64,000 nucleotides of DNA. It comes from Palsa-1033 sp963735455 (GTDB taxonomy: Bacteria > Chloroflexota > Limnocylindria > Limnocylindrales > CSP1-4). Made by a program: the position numbers and the translations under genes. Shown piece after piece: positions 9,107 to 19,213 of this stretch. Location: NCBI GenBank assembly GCA_963735455.1, contig CAVTKZ010000005.1, positions 24,471-88,470 of the forward strand. The letters are read 5' to 3'. Within the stretch, counting starts at the first letter, position 1; every line of letters starts with the position of its first letter. The notes below the pieces were generated by a model, which did not search any database, was not told where the DNA came from, and saw nothing but the letters and a program-made list of their open reading frames with translations.

Positions 9107-9980
9107 ACATGTATTCGAGGAGTCGCGGGGTTGCCAGGACCGAGACCGCGATCGCTGCGATCCAGCCGTACCGCGACGGAGCCAGCCGGAGGGCGAGGAT
9201 CACCCCGGCGACCACGAAGATGGCCCACAGGACCGGTGACAGGGCATAGGGCGAGAGGTTGTTGACCTGGCCGACCTGGCCCAGGTTCGTGTTGCCGAGG
9301 AAGGCCATCGTCCCGCCTGGTTCGACGATGACTTGGGCCAGGACCAGCAGCAGCGTCCAGGCAATGAACCGGCCGAGGCGCTGCCAGTCCCGGCGGCCGA
9401 TCCAGTACAAGGCGACCAGCGCTGGGAGGAGCTTGAGCTGCGCGGCGAGGGCGACCGAAGCCGGGTTGCCCAGAGCCAGCAGGAGGGTGACGATCACCTG
9501 CGCCTGGCCGATCGTGACCGACCAGGCAATCGGCCCGGCCAGGACCCCGATCGCGAGCCAGGTGCTCCGCCGTCGGGCACCAAGGCGCCAGACCGTGAGC
9601 GCCAGGGCAGCGATGACGAGTGCCTCCCAGATCAGTGCCGCGGCCTGGAACGGGAGGAGCGCGAGGGGTCGGAACAGGACGGCCAGGAGCGGCGGATAGC
9701 GATAGAAGCCCGGGCTGTCCACATCGCCGCCGACGACATACAGGGGCTGTCCGGCATTCAGGCGGCCGGCCGCGTCGTAGTAGGCGTGGACGTCGGCCAG
9801 TGGATCCGTCAGCAGGTGGAAGACCAGCACGAATAGGCCGACCAGGCCCAGGACCAGCGCGGCACCGATCGAGGTCAGCTCCAGGAGCCGCCGGCCGCGG
9901 GGGCTGAGGCGCAGCCGGGCAAGCGGGTCGTCGGCGAGCTCCCGCCCGGGGCGCGTCACCCGGTCACCGTCGCCGGGCAC
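8994..9980 (-). CDS. GT87-family membrane glycosyltransferase
   Basis: A 328-residue polytopic protein with the family pattern: a cytoplasmic N-terminus of ~35 residues, a first span, DVHAYYDAAGRLNAGQPLY, FYRYPPLLAVLFRPLALLP, and GQAQVIVTLLLALG where many relatives have GNVH. Inner-loop QLKLLPALVALYWIGRRDW is also typical (the K-x-x-P-x-x motif before a span). The tail after LLEYMFMTFLAGL is low-complexity and overlaps the convergent gene, so the exact C-terminus is less certain. Confidence 0.78.
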   Translation of the reverse strand: MPGDGDRVTRPGRELADDPLARLRLSPRGRRLLELTSIGAALVLGLVGLFVLVFHLLTDPLADVHAYYDAAGRLNAGQPLYVVGGDVDSPGFYRYPPLLAVLFRPLALLPFQAAALIWEALVIAALALTVWRLGARRRSTWLAIGVLAGPIAWSVTIGQAQVIVTLLLALGNPASVALAAQLKLLPALVALYWIGRRDWQRLGRFIAWTLLLVLAQVIVEPGGTMAFLGNTNLGQVGQVNNLSPYALSPVLWAIFVVAGVILALRLAPSRYGWIAAIAVSVLATPRLLEYMFMTFLAGLRDPGRPGGAPSGATPARSAAAPSAGSMPE

Positions 9981-10061
9981 CCTGGACCTGCCGTCGACGG
10001 GGCAATCAGCACCCGGCCACGATCAGACCACTCGGAACGTCCGTCAAGGTCCGGGCGGGCG

Positions 10062-10078
10062 TACCCATGGGTGGTGGC
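10062..10078 (+). promoter_or_regulatory. 17-base motif shared with 8008-8024
   Basis: TACCCATGGGTGGTGGC contains the perfect palindrome ACCCATGGGT. It is 29 bases upstream of the GT87 start at 10108, nearly the same spacing as the copy at 8008. Confidence 0.3.
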
Positions 10079-10107
10079 GGCCCGGACCACCGGCGTGAGA
10101 TGCTGCC

Positions 10108-11197
10108 TTGAATGGTGACAGCACGCACCGGGCGCGTCTCGTGGGCCTGAGCTCCAGCCGCTCGCTCGCTCCGTCGGCGCCCCGATTGGCGATCGACCCC
10201 CGAATCCTGGCGATCGCGGCGTTCAACGCGATCTTCGGATTGGCGATCGCGGGCATGATCGCCGCGGATGTCTGGTCGGTTGACGGCGACCGCAGCCTGC
10301 GGGCCGCCCTCGCCCTCGCCAACGGCACGTTCGGCCAGGATCGGGGATACCTCTACTCGCCGCTCGCCGCGGCGCTCACCTGGCCCGCTGCGGCATGGCT
10401 GCCACCGATCGTCGCCGTATGGGGCTGGCTGCTGGCTCGGGTCGGGCTGATCGTTGCCGGCGTGGCCCGTGAGACGCGTCATCTCACCCGGCCCGATGCG
10501 ATCCTCGTCGTCATCGCGGCCGTCGCGTTCATCCCCAGCGGTCGAGGACCTGATGCTCGGACAGGTCTCGGTCCTGATCCTGGCGGCGGTCGCGATCGTT
10601 GCCTGGCGAGGCGACGGCTACCTTGAGGGCCTGCCTCTCGGCTTGATCCTGGCGACGGTGCCCAAGCCGGCGATCATTCCGATCCTGATCTGGATGGTCG
10701 TCTACCGGAGACGGGCGCTCCTGGCCGCCGCGCTGACGGCCGCCGTCCTGACCCTGCTCGGCCTGGTCCTCCTGGGGCCGGCGGCGTATGGCGACTGGTT
10801 CAACGTGCTCCTCCACCAGGCCAGCGTGGGTCCCCTCCAGGCCGGCAACCAGGCACTGGGCGCCGTCTTCCCGGCGATCGTGGCCTGGCCGCTGATGGCT
10901 CTTGCCGTCGCGGCGACCGGGCTCGCCCTGGGCCGGGGCGAGACGCCCGGCTTCATCGCCTGCCTGTGCGTCGGGCTCCTGGTCGCCCCGTACACGATGG
11001 CCTACGGGGCTATCCTGTTGCTCTTGGCCGTCCGACCGCTCGCCGCCGCTGCCCGGGCTCCGGCGGTCCTCCTGGCAGCGATCGGATCGCTCGCCGTCGT
11101 CCTCTTCCTGCCGCTCTGGACGGTCGCCATCCTGGTCACGACCCTGGCCGTCCCGCGAGCGGCCTGGACGAATCTCCATGAAGGAGTTGCCGCGTGA
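10108..11197 (+). CDS. GT87-family membrane glycosyltransferase, one +1 frameshift near 10542
   Basis: The first 145 residues (from TTG 10108) contain a first span, a loop with VDGDRSLRAALALANGTF, and GYLYSPLAAALTWPAA. After VAFIPSG the frame shifts by +1, and the rest continues in another frame as LMLGQVSVLILAAVAIVAW, the family GQ-x-S motif, followed by KPAIIPILIWMVVYRRRALL. Deleting the G of TCGAGG at ~10545 restores one ~360-residue protein. The stop overlaps the GTG of the next gene (GTGA), so 10108-16676 looks like one operon of overlapping genes. Confidence 0.75.
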
Positions 11198-13548
11198 GCC
11201 GTCGCTGGCCCGTCCTGGCGATCTTCATCCTGTCCGGAGCCGCCGGGCTGATCTACGAGGTCGTCTGGGCCCGCCAGCTGGTCCTCGTCTTCGGCAACAC
11301 GACCCAGGCCGTATCGGCGATCCTGACCGGCTTCTTCGGCGGGATCGCGATCGGCAGCGTGATCGGCGGCCGGATCGCCGACCGGGCCCGCCGGCCGCTC
11401 CGGATGTACGGCCTGCTCGAGCTGATCCTGGTCGTCGTGGTCGTCCTGACCCCGTTCACCTTCCGGCTCCTGCACGACGTGTACGCGGGGTGCCTTCGAG
11501 AGCCTCGAGGGCAACGACAGCGTCCTCGCGCTGATCCGCTTCGGGCTGTCGCTCGCTGGCGCTCGGCCCGGCCACGATCCTGATGGGCGCGACGCTGCCG
11601 ACCCTGACCCGCCACCTGTCCCGTGACCCCGCCAACCTCGAGCTCGTCGTTCGGCCGGCTGTACGCGGCCAACACCCTCGGCGCGATCGTCGGCACGATC
11701 GCCGCCGGCTTCGTCCTGATCGAGCTCCTCGGCCTGACCGGGACCCTGCTGGTCGGCGCGGCCTGCTCGGCGATCGCCGGCCTGGCGGCGCTCGTCCTCG
11801 ACTGGCGCCGGGGGCCCAGCTCGATTCGGCCGCGCCGCTCGACCCGGCCGATGTCCGGATGGCCGCCGACTCCGAGCTCGCCCGTGGCCGGACCCCGGCC
11901 GCGGGTCCGGCTGGCCCTGATCGTGGCCTACGTCTCGGGCCTGACCTCGCTCGGCTACCAGGTCCTGTGGACCCGGTTGCTGGCCTCGGGGACCGGCGAC
12001 TCGACCTACGTCTTCACGACGATCCTGGCGATCTTCCTGGTCGGCCTGGCGCTCGGCGCCGTCGTCTTCAACGTCTTCCGGACCCGGATCCGGACGATCA
12101 ACCTGCTGGCGCTCGGCCAGGTGGTCGATCGCCCTGCTGGTCCTCGATCGGGATGGTCCTGGTGATCAGTCGAGGAGGACTCGAGCGGGCTTCTGTCGCT
12201 GACCACGAACTTCGGCAGCCTGTTCACCGACTTCGCCCTGCCGGTCGTGATCGTCGTCCTGCCGGCGACGTTCGTGATGGGCCTGACCTTCCCGGCGGCT
12301 TCGGCCTTGATCGCCGATCCTGAGGGCCACGTCGGCGGCGAACTCGGGCCTGCTCCTGTCGGCCAACACGCTGGGCGCGATCACCGGCACGTTCCTCGTC
12401 CCGTTCGTCGTCATCCCCCTCGTCGGCTCGCCGGTCGCGCTCGGCCTGATCGCCCTGCTCAATGCGGCGATGGGCATCGCCCTGGCCTTCGGCGGGCGGA
12501 TCGACGGATCGCGCTGCCGCGCTGGGTCACCGGCGGGCCGGCGGCGTGCCGACGGCCGCGGCTCCTCGTCGTCGCGCTGGCCGCCGGGAGCGTGTTCGTC
12601 GATCCGAACATCACCCGGATCCGGACCGACGGCGGCGATCGTCGATCGGACGGCCGAGGATGACATCGCGTCGGTCCAGGCCGGGGTCGAGCAGGGCTAC
12701 CCGCAGCTCTGGGTGACCGGCACCTCGATGACCTTCCTGACGGTCGACATCAAGCTGATGCCGATCCTGCCCCTGATCCTGCGGCCGACCTCGGCGACCG
12801 ACCTGACGGTCGCCTTCGGGATGGGCTCGGCCTGGCGGGCCGCCCTGAACGCCGGCCTGACCGCCACGGCCGTCGAGCTCGTGCCGTCGGTGCCCGACAT
12901 GTTCGGCGTCTTCTACCCCGACGCCCCGGCGGTCCTGGCCAACCCGAAGGGCAAGATCGTCGATCGCCGACGGCCGCAACCACGTCGAGCTGACGACCGA
13001 CCACTACGACATCATCGTCGTCGACCCGCCGCCGCCGATCGAGACGGCCGGCGTGTCGGTCATCTCCTCGCTCGAGTTCTACCAGGCCGCGAAGGCCCGC
13101 CTGAAGCCGGGCGGGGTGATGATGCAGTGGATCCCGTACGGCCAGACCCTCGACGAGTTCAAGGACCACGTCCGGACGTACGCCTCGGTCTTCCCCCACG
13201 TGATCATCGCCTTCGGAGCCGGCGGCTACGGCCTGTACATGCTCGGCTCGGACCAGCCGATCAGCTTCGATCCGGCGGCGATCCAGGCCGTCCTCGCCCG
13301 GCCGGGGATCGTCGAGGATCTCTCGTCGGCCTTCGATTCGCCGGCCCACGACGCGGCCGGCTGGGCGGCCGAGATCCCCGCGCTCGTCTGGATCCAGGGC
13401 GACCAGGTCAAGAAGTTCGCCGGCGACGGACCGCTGGTGACCGACGACCATCCGCTGCCCGAGTACTTCCTGCTCCGCCACCTGTTCGGGCCGCCGTCGC
13501 CGCCAGATCGGGCCCGGCCTGCTGCGCTCCCTGACGCCGGCGCCGTGA
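11194..13548 (+). CDS. membrane-fused spermidine-synthase-like protein, about twelve +1 frameshifts
   Basis: Read across frames, this is a ~780-residue fusion. The N-terminal half has multiple spans with GAAGLIYEVVWARQLVLVFG, GRLYAANTLGA and a repeat of the same theme (SGLTSLGYQVLWTRLLA, then LLSANTLGAITGTF). The C-terminal half is a spermidine-synthase-like Rossmann fold: TGTSMTFLTVD, VELVPSVPDMFGVFYPDAP, YDIIVVDPPPP and ARLKPGGVMMQWIPY. Shifts fall near 11.49, 11.56, 11.64, 12.127, 12.142, 12.17, 12.34, 12.49 (two), 12.65, 12.958 and 13.49 kb. At three of them GTCATC or CTCATC reads as TCGATC. Such fusions are widespread, but polyamine synthesis is unproven. Its place between GT genes suggests an envelope role. 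Confidence 0.7.
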
Positions 13549-14335
13549 GCTCCAGCCCGGGCCGGCCAGCCTGACCGTCGTCCTGCCCGCGTTCAACGAG
13601 GAGGACCGGCTGGGCTCGGCCCTCGACGAGCTCTTCGGCTACCTCCGACGGCGCGACGGGCCGGCACGCGAGGGCTCGATCGGCGCCGGCGCGCTGCCCC
13701 GTCGGATCCGCGTCCTCGTCGTCGACGACGGCAGCACCGACGGGACGGCCGCCCTCGTTCGCGCCCGGCCCGAGTTCAGTCGGCCCGCCGGCCGGCCTGC
13801 GCCTCGACCTGCTCGAGGTGCCCCACGGCGGCAAGGGCGCGGCCGTCCGGGCCGGGATGCTGGCCGCCGATTCGGACCTGGTCGTCTTTGCCGACGCGGA
13901 CATGGCCACGCCGCCCGACCAGCTGCCCAAGCTCGTCGCGGCCCTGGCCGATCACGACGTGGCCCTCGGCAGCCGGATCCAGCCCGACGGCCGCGACATG
14001 CGCCGGACGCCAGCCGGGCTACCGGCGGCTGCTCGGCCGGGTCTTCCACGCCGGCGCCTCGATCTGGGTGGTCGGGCCGGTCAAGGACACCCAGTGCGGC
14101 TTCAAGGGCTTCACCCGGGCCGCCGCGCAGGACCTGTTCGGCCGCCAGAAGGTCACCAGCATCGTCTTCGACGTCGAGCTGATCCACCTCGCCCGGCGGC
14201 GTGGCTACCGGATCGCGGTCGTGCCGATCCAGTGGTCCGACAAGCGCGGCTCGCGGATGCGGCGCCCGGCCGGGCCTGGCGCTCCGGGTCGCCTGGGACC
14301 TGTTCCGGATCCCGCTCCTCCATCGGCGTGGCTGA
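13545..14335 (+). CDS. GT2 polyprenyl-phosphate sugar synthase (dolichyl-P-glucose synthase-like), +1 frameshifts
   Basis: Read across frames, the ~260-residue product is a GT-A fold GT2 enzyme: SLTVVLPAFNEEDRLGSA, RVLVVDDGSTDGTA, HGGKGAAVRAGM, VVFADADMATPP (the DAD metal motif), QPGYRRLLGRVFH, KDTQCGFKGFTR and VPIQWSDKRGSRM. This order is that of dolichyl-phosphate beta-glucosyl/mannosyl transferases, which load a sugar onto the lipid carrier at the inner face. That makes it the likely donor source for the GT87 and GT39-like enzymes around it. Shifts fall near 13.56 (two), 13.77, 14.01 and 14.26 kb. The GTG start overlaps the preceding TGA. Confidence 0.78.
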
Positions 14336-15409
14336 GCCGGAGCGCGACGTTCCGGCTGGTTGCCGCCGGTCGCCGCTCGGCGGCCTGGTCATCTTCGTCG
14401 GGCTGGTCCTCCTGAGCGCGGGCTCGACCCTCGGCTACGACTACCACGCCTACGCCAACGCGGCCGATCGGCTGCTCCACGGCCAGCCGCTCTACGACTC
14501 GTCGGTCGACGTCGCCGGCGGCTTCGCGATCTACCTCTATCCGCCGCCGTTCGTGCTCCTGGCCCTGCCCTTCGCCCTCCTGCCGGCGTCCGTTGCGCCC
14601 GTCGGCCTGGATCGCGCGCGATGGCCGCGGCCTTCCTGGCCGGCATCGCCCTCCTGCCGGTCAGGCGCGAGGTCCGCTGGGCGATCGTCCTGCTCGGCGG
14701 GCTGTCCTGGCCGCTGGCCTACTCGCTCAAGCTGGGCCAGGTCGGGCCGCTCCTGTTCCTGCTGTTCGCGGCCGGCTGGCGCTGGCTCGACCGACCCGGC
14801 CGGCTGGGCGCGGCAATCGCGCTGGGCACGCTCGTCAAGGTCCAGCCGGCGATCCTGCTCGGCTGGGCGGCCCTGACCCGACGCTGGCGGGCCGATCGGC
14901 GTGGCCGTCGCTGGTCGCTGCCGTCGCGGCGCTCGTGGCCACCGCTCGTGACCGGGCCTGGCGACCTGGTCGGACTACGTCGCGCTCCTCCGCCAGGTCA
15001 GCGCGCCGGTGACCACGCCCCACAACTTCACGCCCGGGGCGATCGCTCTTCCAGCTGGGCGCGTCGGAGGCCGCTGGCATCGGCCGCTCCAGCTCGCCAT
15101 CGACGATCGCGGCGTCCTGGTGGTCGTCGCCTGGACGGCGCTCCGCTCGCCCGGCCGAGGTCGGCTACCTGACCGCCGTCACGGCCAGCCAACTGCTCTC
15201 GCCGCTGCTCTGGGACCATTACGCCATGCTCCTGCTCTTGCCGGTCGCCTGGCTGCTCGAACGCCGGCGCTGGTGGGCGGCCCTGATCCCGCTGGCAACC
15301 GCGACGCCGGTCGTCCTGCTGGGGATCGTCCCGGCGGCGATCTACCCGATCCTGTTCGGCGTCGGCCTCGTGGCGCCGCCGCTGGTCGCGCGCGAGGAGC
15401 GCGGCATGA
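14328..15409 (+). CDS. GT87-family membrane glycosyltransferase, about ten +1 frameshifts
   Basis: Across frames the protein has the family blocks YDYHAYANAADRLLHGQPLY, IYLYPPPFVLLALPFALLP, LKLGQVGPLLFLLFAAGW, TLVKVQPAILLGWAAL and SQLLSPLLWDHYAMLLLLPV, the last being the conserved W-D-H-Y motif near the C-terminus. The GTG start lies eight bases before the GT2 stop. With one G removed after GTC at 15387, the frame ends at a TGA that overlaps the ATG of the next gene, as expected for this operon. Shifts fall near 14.60, 14.90, 14.91, 14.95, 14.96, 15.04, 15.08 (two), 15.15 and 15.39 kb. Confidence 0.72.
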
Positions 15410-16676
15410 GCAGCGGACCGGCGGCCGCGCCCGGACTTCTTCGGCGCCCGGCTCGAGCGAGTTCGATCGGCGTCGTCGACCGCGGACCGATCGTGGCGGC
15501 CGGCCTGATGGTCGTCGGCTTCCTGATCTTCTGGGCGTCGAACCATGCCTTCGACGCCGGGCGGGGCGACTTCTTCTACCTGGCCGACGCCTTCCTGCAC
15601 GGCCGGACGTGGCTGACCACGGCGCTCGGGCCGTACGACAACGTGGTGATCGGCGACCGGGTCTACGTCCCGTTCGGGCCGTTCCCGGCGTTCGTCCTGC
15701 TGCCGATCGTGGCCCTCTTCGGGCCGGACCAGGCCGACCATCTGGCAACCGGTCATCAATGCCGCGCTGGCCGCGATCGACCTCGGCCTGTGCTGGTGGC
15801 TGGCCGCCCGGCTCGGCGTCCGCTCGCTCGGTCGACCGGGTCTGGCTGGTCGTCCTGTTCGGCTTCAGCACCCAGATCTGGTGGGTCACCACCCGGGGCG
15901 GCGTGTGGCACACCGGCCACCTGGTCGCGGCCGGCCTGACCCTGATGGCCCTGATCGAGCTGTTCGGGCGGCGCCGGCCGTTGGTCGTCGGGCTGCTCGG
16001 CGGGGCCGCCTTCCTGACCCGGGCGCCGCTGCTCCTGGCCCTGCCGATCTACGCCCTGATGCTGGCCCCGGTCGACACGGCGATCGCCGCCGGCCGCTCG
16101 GCGATCAATCGCTGGCGGCCGGTGATCGTCGACTGGCTGCGTGCTCGGCCTGGGCTTCCTGCCGCTGGGCGTCTTCGCCCTGTGGTACAACGCCGTCCGC
16201 TTCGGCTCGCCGCTTCGAATCGGGCTACGGCCTGGCCAGCCTGCCCGACTGGCTGGTCGCCCTGCGCGACCAGGGCCTGTTCTCGCTCAGCCACCTGGGC
16301 ATGAACATCGACTACCTGTTCCTGCACACCCCGACCCAGATCCCGACCTTCCCGTTCTTCAGGCCGGACGGCCTGGGGATGTCGATCTTCATCACCAGCC
16401 CGGGCCTCTTCTGGGCGGTCCGGGCGGACTGGTTCAGCCGCCGGAGCTGGCTGCTGCTCGGCGGCGCTGGTCCTGACCCTGATCCCCAACCTGCTCTACT
16501 ACGGCGGCGGCTGGCTCCAGTACGGCTATCGCTACGCCCTCGACGCGATCCCGTTCGCGATGGCCCTGTGCTGCATCGCCGCGGCCCGCCACGGGGTCGG
16601 CTGGATCTGGCGAATCGCGATCGTCTTCGGGGTCGTCGTCGGCGCCGGCGGGGTCTACTGGGCCTATCACCTGTAG
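15406..16676 (+). CDS. GT39-like membrane glycosyltransferase, five +1 frameshifts
   Basis: Across frames this ~420-residue protein has about ten spans. It has GRGDFFYLADAFLHGRTWL in the first outer loop (GDFFYLADA replaces the usual acidic-aromatic signature), VYVPFGPFPAFVLLP, FSTQIWWVTTRGGVWHTGH and a final YRYALDAIPFAMAL. The DxFYLADA and YRY blocks are typical of a bacterial GT-C group related to ArnT/PMT. A good ribosome binding site (GAGGAG) sits six bases before the ATG. Shifts fall near 15.74, 15.83, 16.15, 16.21 and 16.46 kb. The TAG at 16674 ends the overlapping-gene operon. Confidence 0.72.
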
Positions 16677-16714
16677 GGCCGTTGCTGGCGCAATGACCCA
16701 GCCCGATGTAGTGC

Positions 16715-16720
16715 TATTCT
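16715..16720 (+). promoter_or_regulatory. -10 hexamer of a leaderless-type promoter (CelD-like gene)
   Basis: TATTCT lies seven bases before the GTG at 16728. Confidence 0.5.
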
Positions 16721-16727
16721 CGCCGGC

Positions 16728-17964
16728 GTGACCACCCCCACGCTCGCGGCGGAGCCTGTCTGTCCGGGCGCCGTGAGCGGTTCCGAGCGGACCGCCACGG
16801 CGCGCACCCCGATCCCCGAACCGCCGCTCCGTCGCGGTCCAGCGGCCCTTCGATTCGATCCCGGCGAGCCACCTGGGACGCGCTCGCGGCCCGCAATCCG
16901 CAGGCCACGCCGTTCTCCGGCTGGGCCTTCCAGCGGGCCTGGTGGGACGCCTACGGCGCGAATGCCCACGACGAGACCCTGGTCGTCCTGCCCGTCGACG
17001 CCGACGGCCGCCCGCTGCCCGGGCGCCGACCCGATCGGGATCGTGCCCGCTGATGCATCGCCACGAGGTCGAGCCGACCGACGCGGCCGACCACACCCGG
17101 ATGCGCCTGTCGGCCGGACGTCGAGCTGACCCCGGTGCCGGCCAGCGCGACGGCCGTCTTCTTCGGCGCCTCGTACCACGCCGACTACGCCACGCTGCTG
17201 GCCGCGCCGGGCGATCTCGATGCCGTCGGCCGACGCCCTGGTCGGCTACCTCGTCGGGCCCCGGAGCGCCGGCCTGGGACGTCGTCGACCTGCGCCGGCT
17301 GCGCTGCGGCGATCCGGCGGCCGAGGCGCTGGCCGCGGCGTTCGGCCGACGGGAAGCGGGCGGCCGGCTGGACACTCAACCTCGAGCGCGAGGACGTCTG
17401 CCCGGTCGTGACCCTGCCCGACGGCGCCGACTTCGAGGGCTTCCTGGCCGGCCTGGGCAAGAAGGAGCGCCACGAGATCCGGCGCAAGCTCCGCCGGGCC
17501 GAGGCGGTCGGCCCGATCACCTTGACCCGCTCGGCCGACCCGCTGGCCGACCTGCCGGCGTTCATCGAGCTCCACCAGAAGCGCTGGGGCGCCGAGGGCC
17601 TCTTCCCCGACGACCGCCGGCGGGGCGATGAGCCGGCGCTTCTTCGGCCGCCTGTTCGAGCTGCTCGGGCCGGACGGGCCGCTCGTCCTGTCGTTCCTGG
17701 CCGTCGGCGGCCGGACGGATCGGGGCGGGCATCCACCTCGACGACGGCGACGTCGCTGCTGTACTACAACGCGGGCATCGATCCCGGACGCCCGCGAGCT
17801 GAGCCCGGGCGTGCTGATGGTCGCCAGCTACGTCCAGGCGGCCCTCGCCGGCGGATTCCGGCGGATGGACTTCCTGCGCGGCGACGAGCCGTACAAGTAC
17901 GAATGGGGCGCGCAGGACGAGCCGATCCAGCGCCTCCTCGTGCGCCGGAGCGGTCGGCCGATGA
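16728..17964 (+). CDS. CelD/BcsL-like GNAT acetyltransferase, about thirteen +1 frameshifts
   Basis: This is the most heavily shifted gene in the window, yet the protein is clear when frames are joined. It has PFSGWAFQRAWWDAYG, FFGASYHADYATLL, GKKERHEIRRKLRRAE, ADVELTP, DVLLYYNAGIDPDARELSPG and GGFRRMDFLRGDEPYKYEWG, the signature end of Acetyltransf_6 (CelD/FemAB-related) proteins. The family acts in polysaccharide or cell-wall assembly in the cytoplasm. Shifts include 16.83, 16.87, 17.02, 17.05, 17.11, 17.23, 17.27, 17.35, 17.63, 17.72, 17.757, 17.79 and 17.95 kb. With the last one repaired, the TGA overlaps the ATG of the next gene. Confidence 0.72.
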
Positions 17965-19165
17965 CCCCGCCGATCGCCGGCGATCCCTGCCTCGAGCCGC
18001 TCGACTCGCCGGCCGTCGCCGGTGGCCGGGTCCGGGTCGTCGAGATCCTGGCGACGGGCACGAACGGCGGCGCCCAGGAGCATCTCTTCTCGCTCCTCAG
18101 CCGCCTCGATCAGGGCTCGCTACGACGCGAGCGTGATCGCCCTGTCGGGCGGCAGCGCCGTGCGCAAGCTGCAGCGGGCCGGCTTCCCGGTGACGCGTGG
18201 TCGACGAGCCCGACGACGCGATCGCGACCGGGGTCGTGGCCACCCTCCTGGCCGACATCAACCCGGACGTGATCCACAACCACATGTACCGGGCCGAGCT
18301 GGTCGGGACCCGGGCGGCGATCGCCCTGGGCGCAGCCGGCCACCGCCGGCCGTACATCGTGTCGACGGTCCACTCCAGCCGGATCCGCTCCGACGAGGAC
18401 CGCCGGGTGCTCCAGATCCTGACCCCCCAGATCGACCAGCTGATCGCGGTCTCGCGGGCGATCGAGGCCAAGATCCACGACGAGGGCCGGACCGGCGCGC
18501 CGGTCCGCCTGATCTACAACGGGGTCGACCTGGCCCGCTACGACGAGACCGAGCCGTGCTGCACGTTCCGCGAGCAGTACGGGATCGAGCCCGACTCGGT
18601 CGTGGTCGGGGCGTCGTTGCCCGGCTCGAGCCCGAGAAGGGCCACCCGACCCTGCTCGAGGCCTGGCCGGCCGTCCTGCGGGCCGTCCCCAACGCACCCT
18701 GCTCGATCGTCGGCGAGGGCAGCCGCGAGGCCGAGCTCGAGCAGCAGGCGGCGTCGCTCCGGATCGCCCACCGGGTCGTGTTCACCGGCCGGCGCGACGA
18801 CGTGCCCGAGGTGACCGCCGCCCTCGACGTGGCGGTCCTGCCCTCCTATCGCGAGGCCCAGGGCCTGTCGATCCTCGAGGCGATGGCCCTCAGCCGGCCG
18901 GTCGTGGCCAGTCGGGTCGGGCGGGATCCCCGAGGTGATCGAGGACGGCGTGTCGGGCCTGCTCGTGCCGCCCCACGATCCCGAGGCCCTGGCCGGGGCG
19001 ATCATCCGGCTGCTCAAGGACCATCCCCTGGCCGACATGATCGGCCGGGCCGGCCACGACGTCGTCCACGAGCGGTTCTGCATCGGGCTGATGGTCCGCG
19101 CCGTCGAGTCGATCTACGACGAGGGCGCCCGCGCGGTCCGGATCAGCGGAGCCGTCGCCTCGTAG
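17961..19165 (+). CDS. GT4-family glycosyltransferase, about five +1 frameshifts
   Basis: Across frames the protein is a cytoplasmic GT-B enzyme of ~400 residues. The acceptor-side half has VVEILATGTNGGAQEHLFSL (glycine-rich loop) and PDVIHNHMYRAE. The donor-side half has LIYNGVDLARYDE, VARLEPEKGHPTLLEAW, GEGSREAELEQQA, LPSYREAQGLSILEAM (the E-x7-E nucleotide-sugar motif) and VIEDGVSGLLVPPHDPEALA. It probably adds a sugar from a nucleotide donor to a lipid-linked intermediate. Shifts fall near 18.10, 18.20, 18.61 (two) and 18.92 kb. It is translationally coupled to the CelD-like gene by an ATGA overlap. Confidence 0.78.
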
Positions 19166-19200
19166 GACGATCGGGGGATCGGCCGCCGCGCGGGGCCGGG

Positions 19201-19206
19201 TAGGAT
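19201..19206 (+). promoter_or_regulatory. -10 hexamer of a leaderless-type promoter (membrane protein gene)
   Basis: TAGGAT lies seven bases before the ATG at 19214. Confidence 0.5.
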
Positions 19207-19213
19207 CGCCGCG

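Noticed and set aside
11194..19165. A block of true pseudogenes or many tiny separate genes
   Set aside because: Conserved motifs continue across every shift, only +1 changes occur, and repaired stops meet the next start codon exactly; decay or real small genes would not do this.
11194..19165. Programmed ribosomal frameshifting
   Set aside because: About fifty sites in one operon, with no slippery sequence in common and up to thirteen per gene, is not plausible for productive translation.
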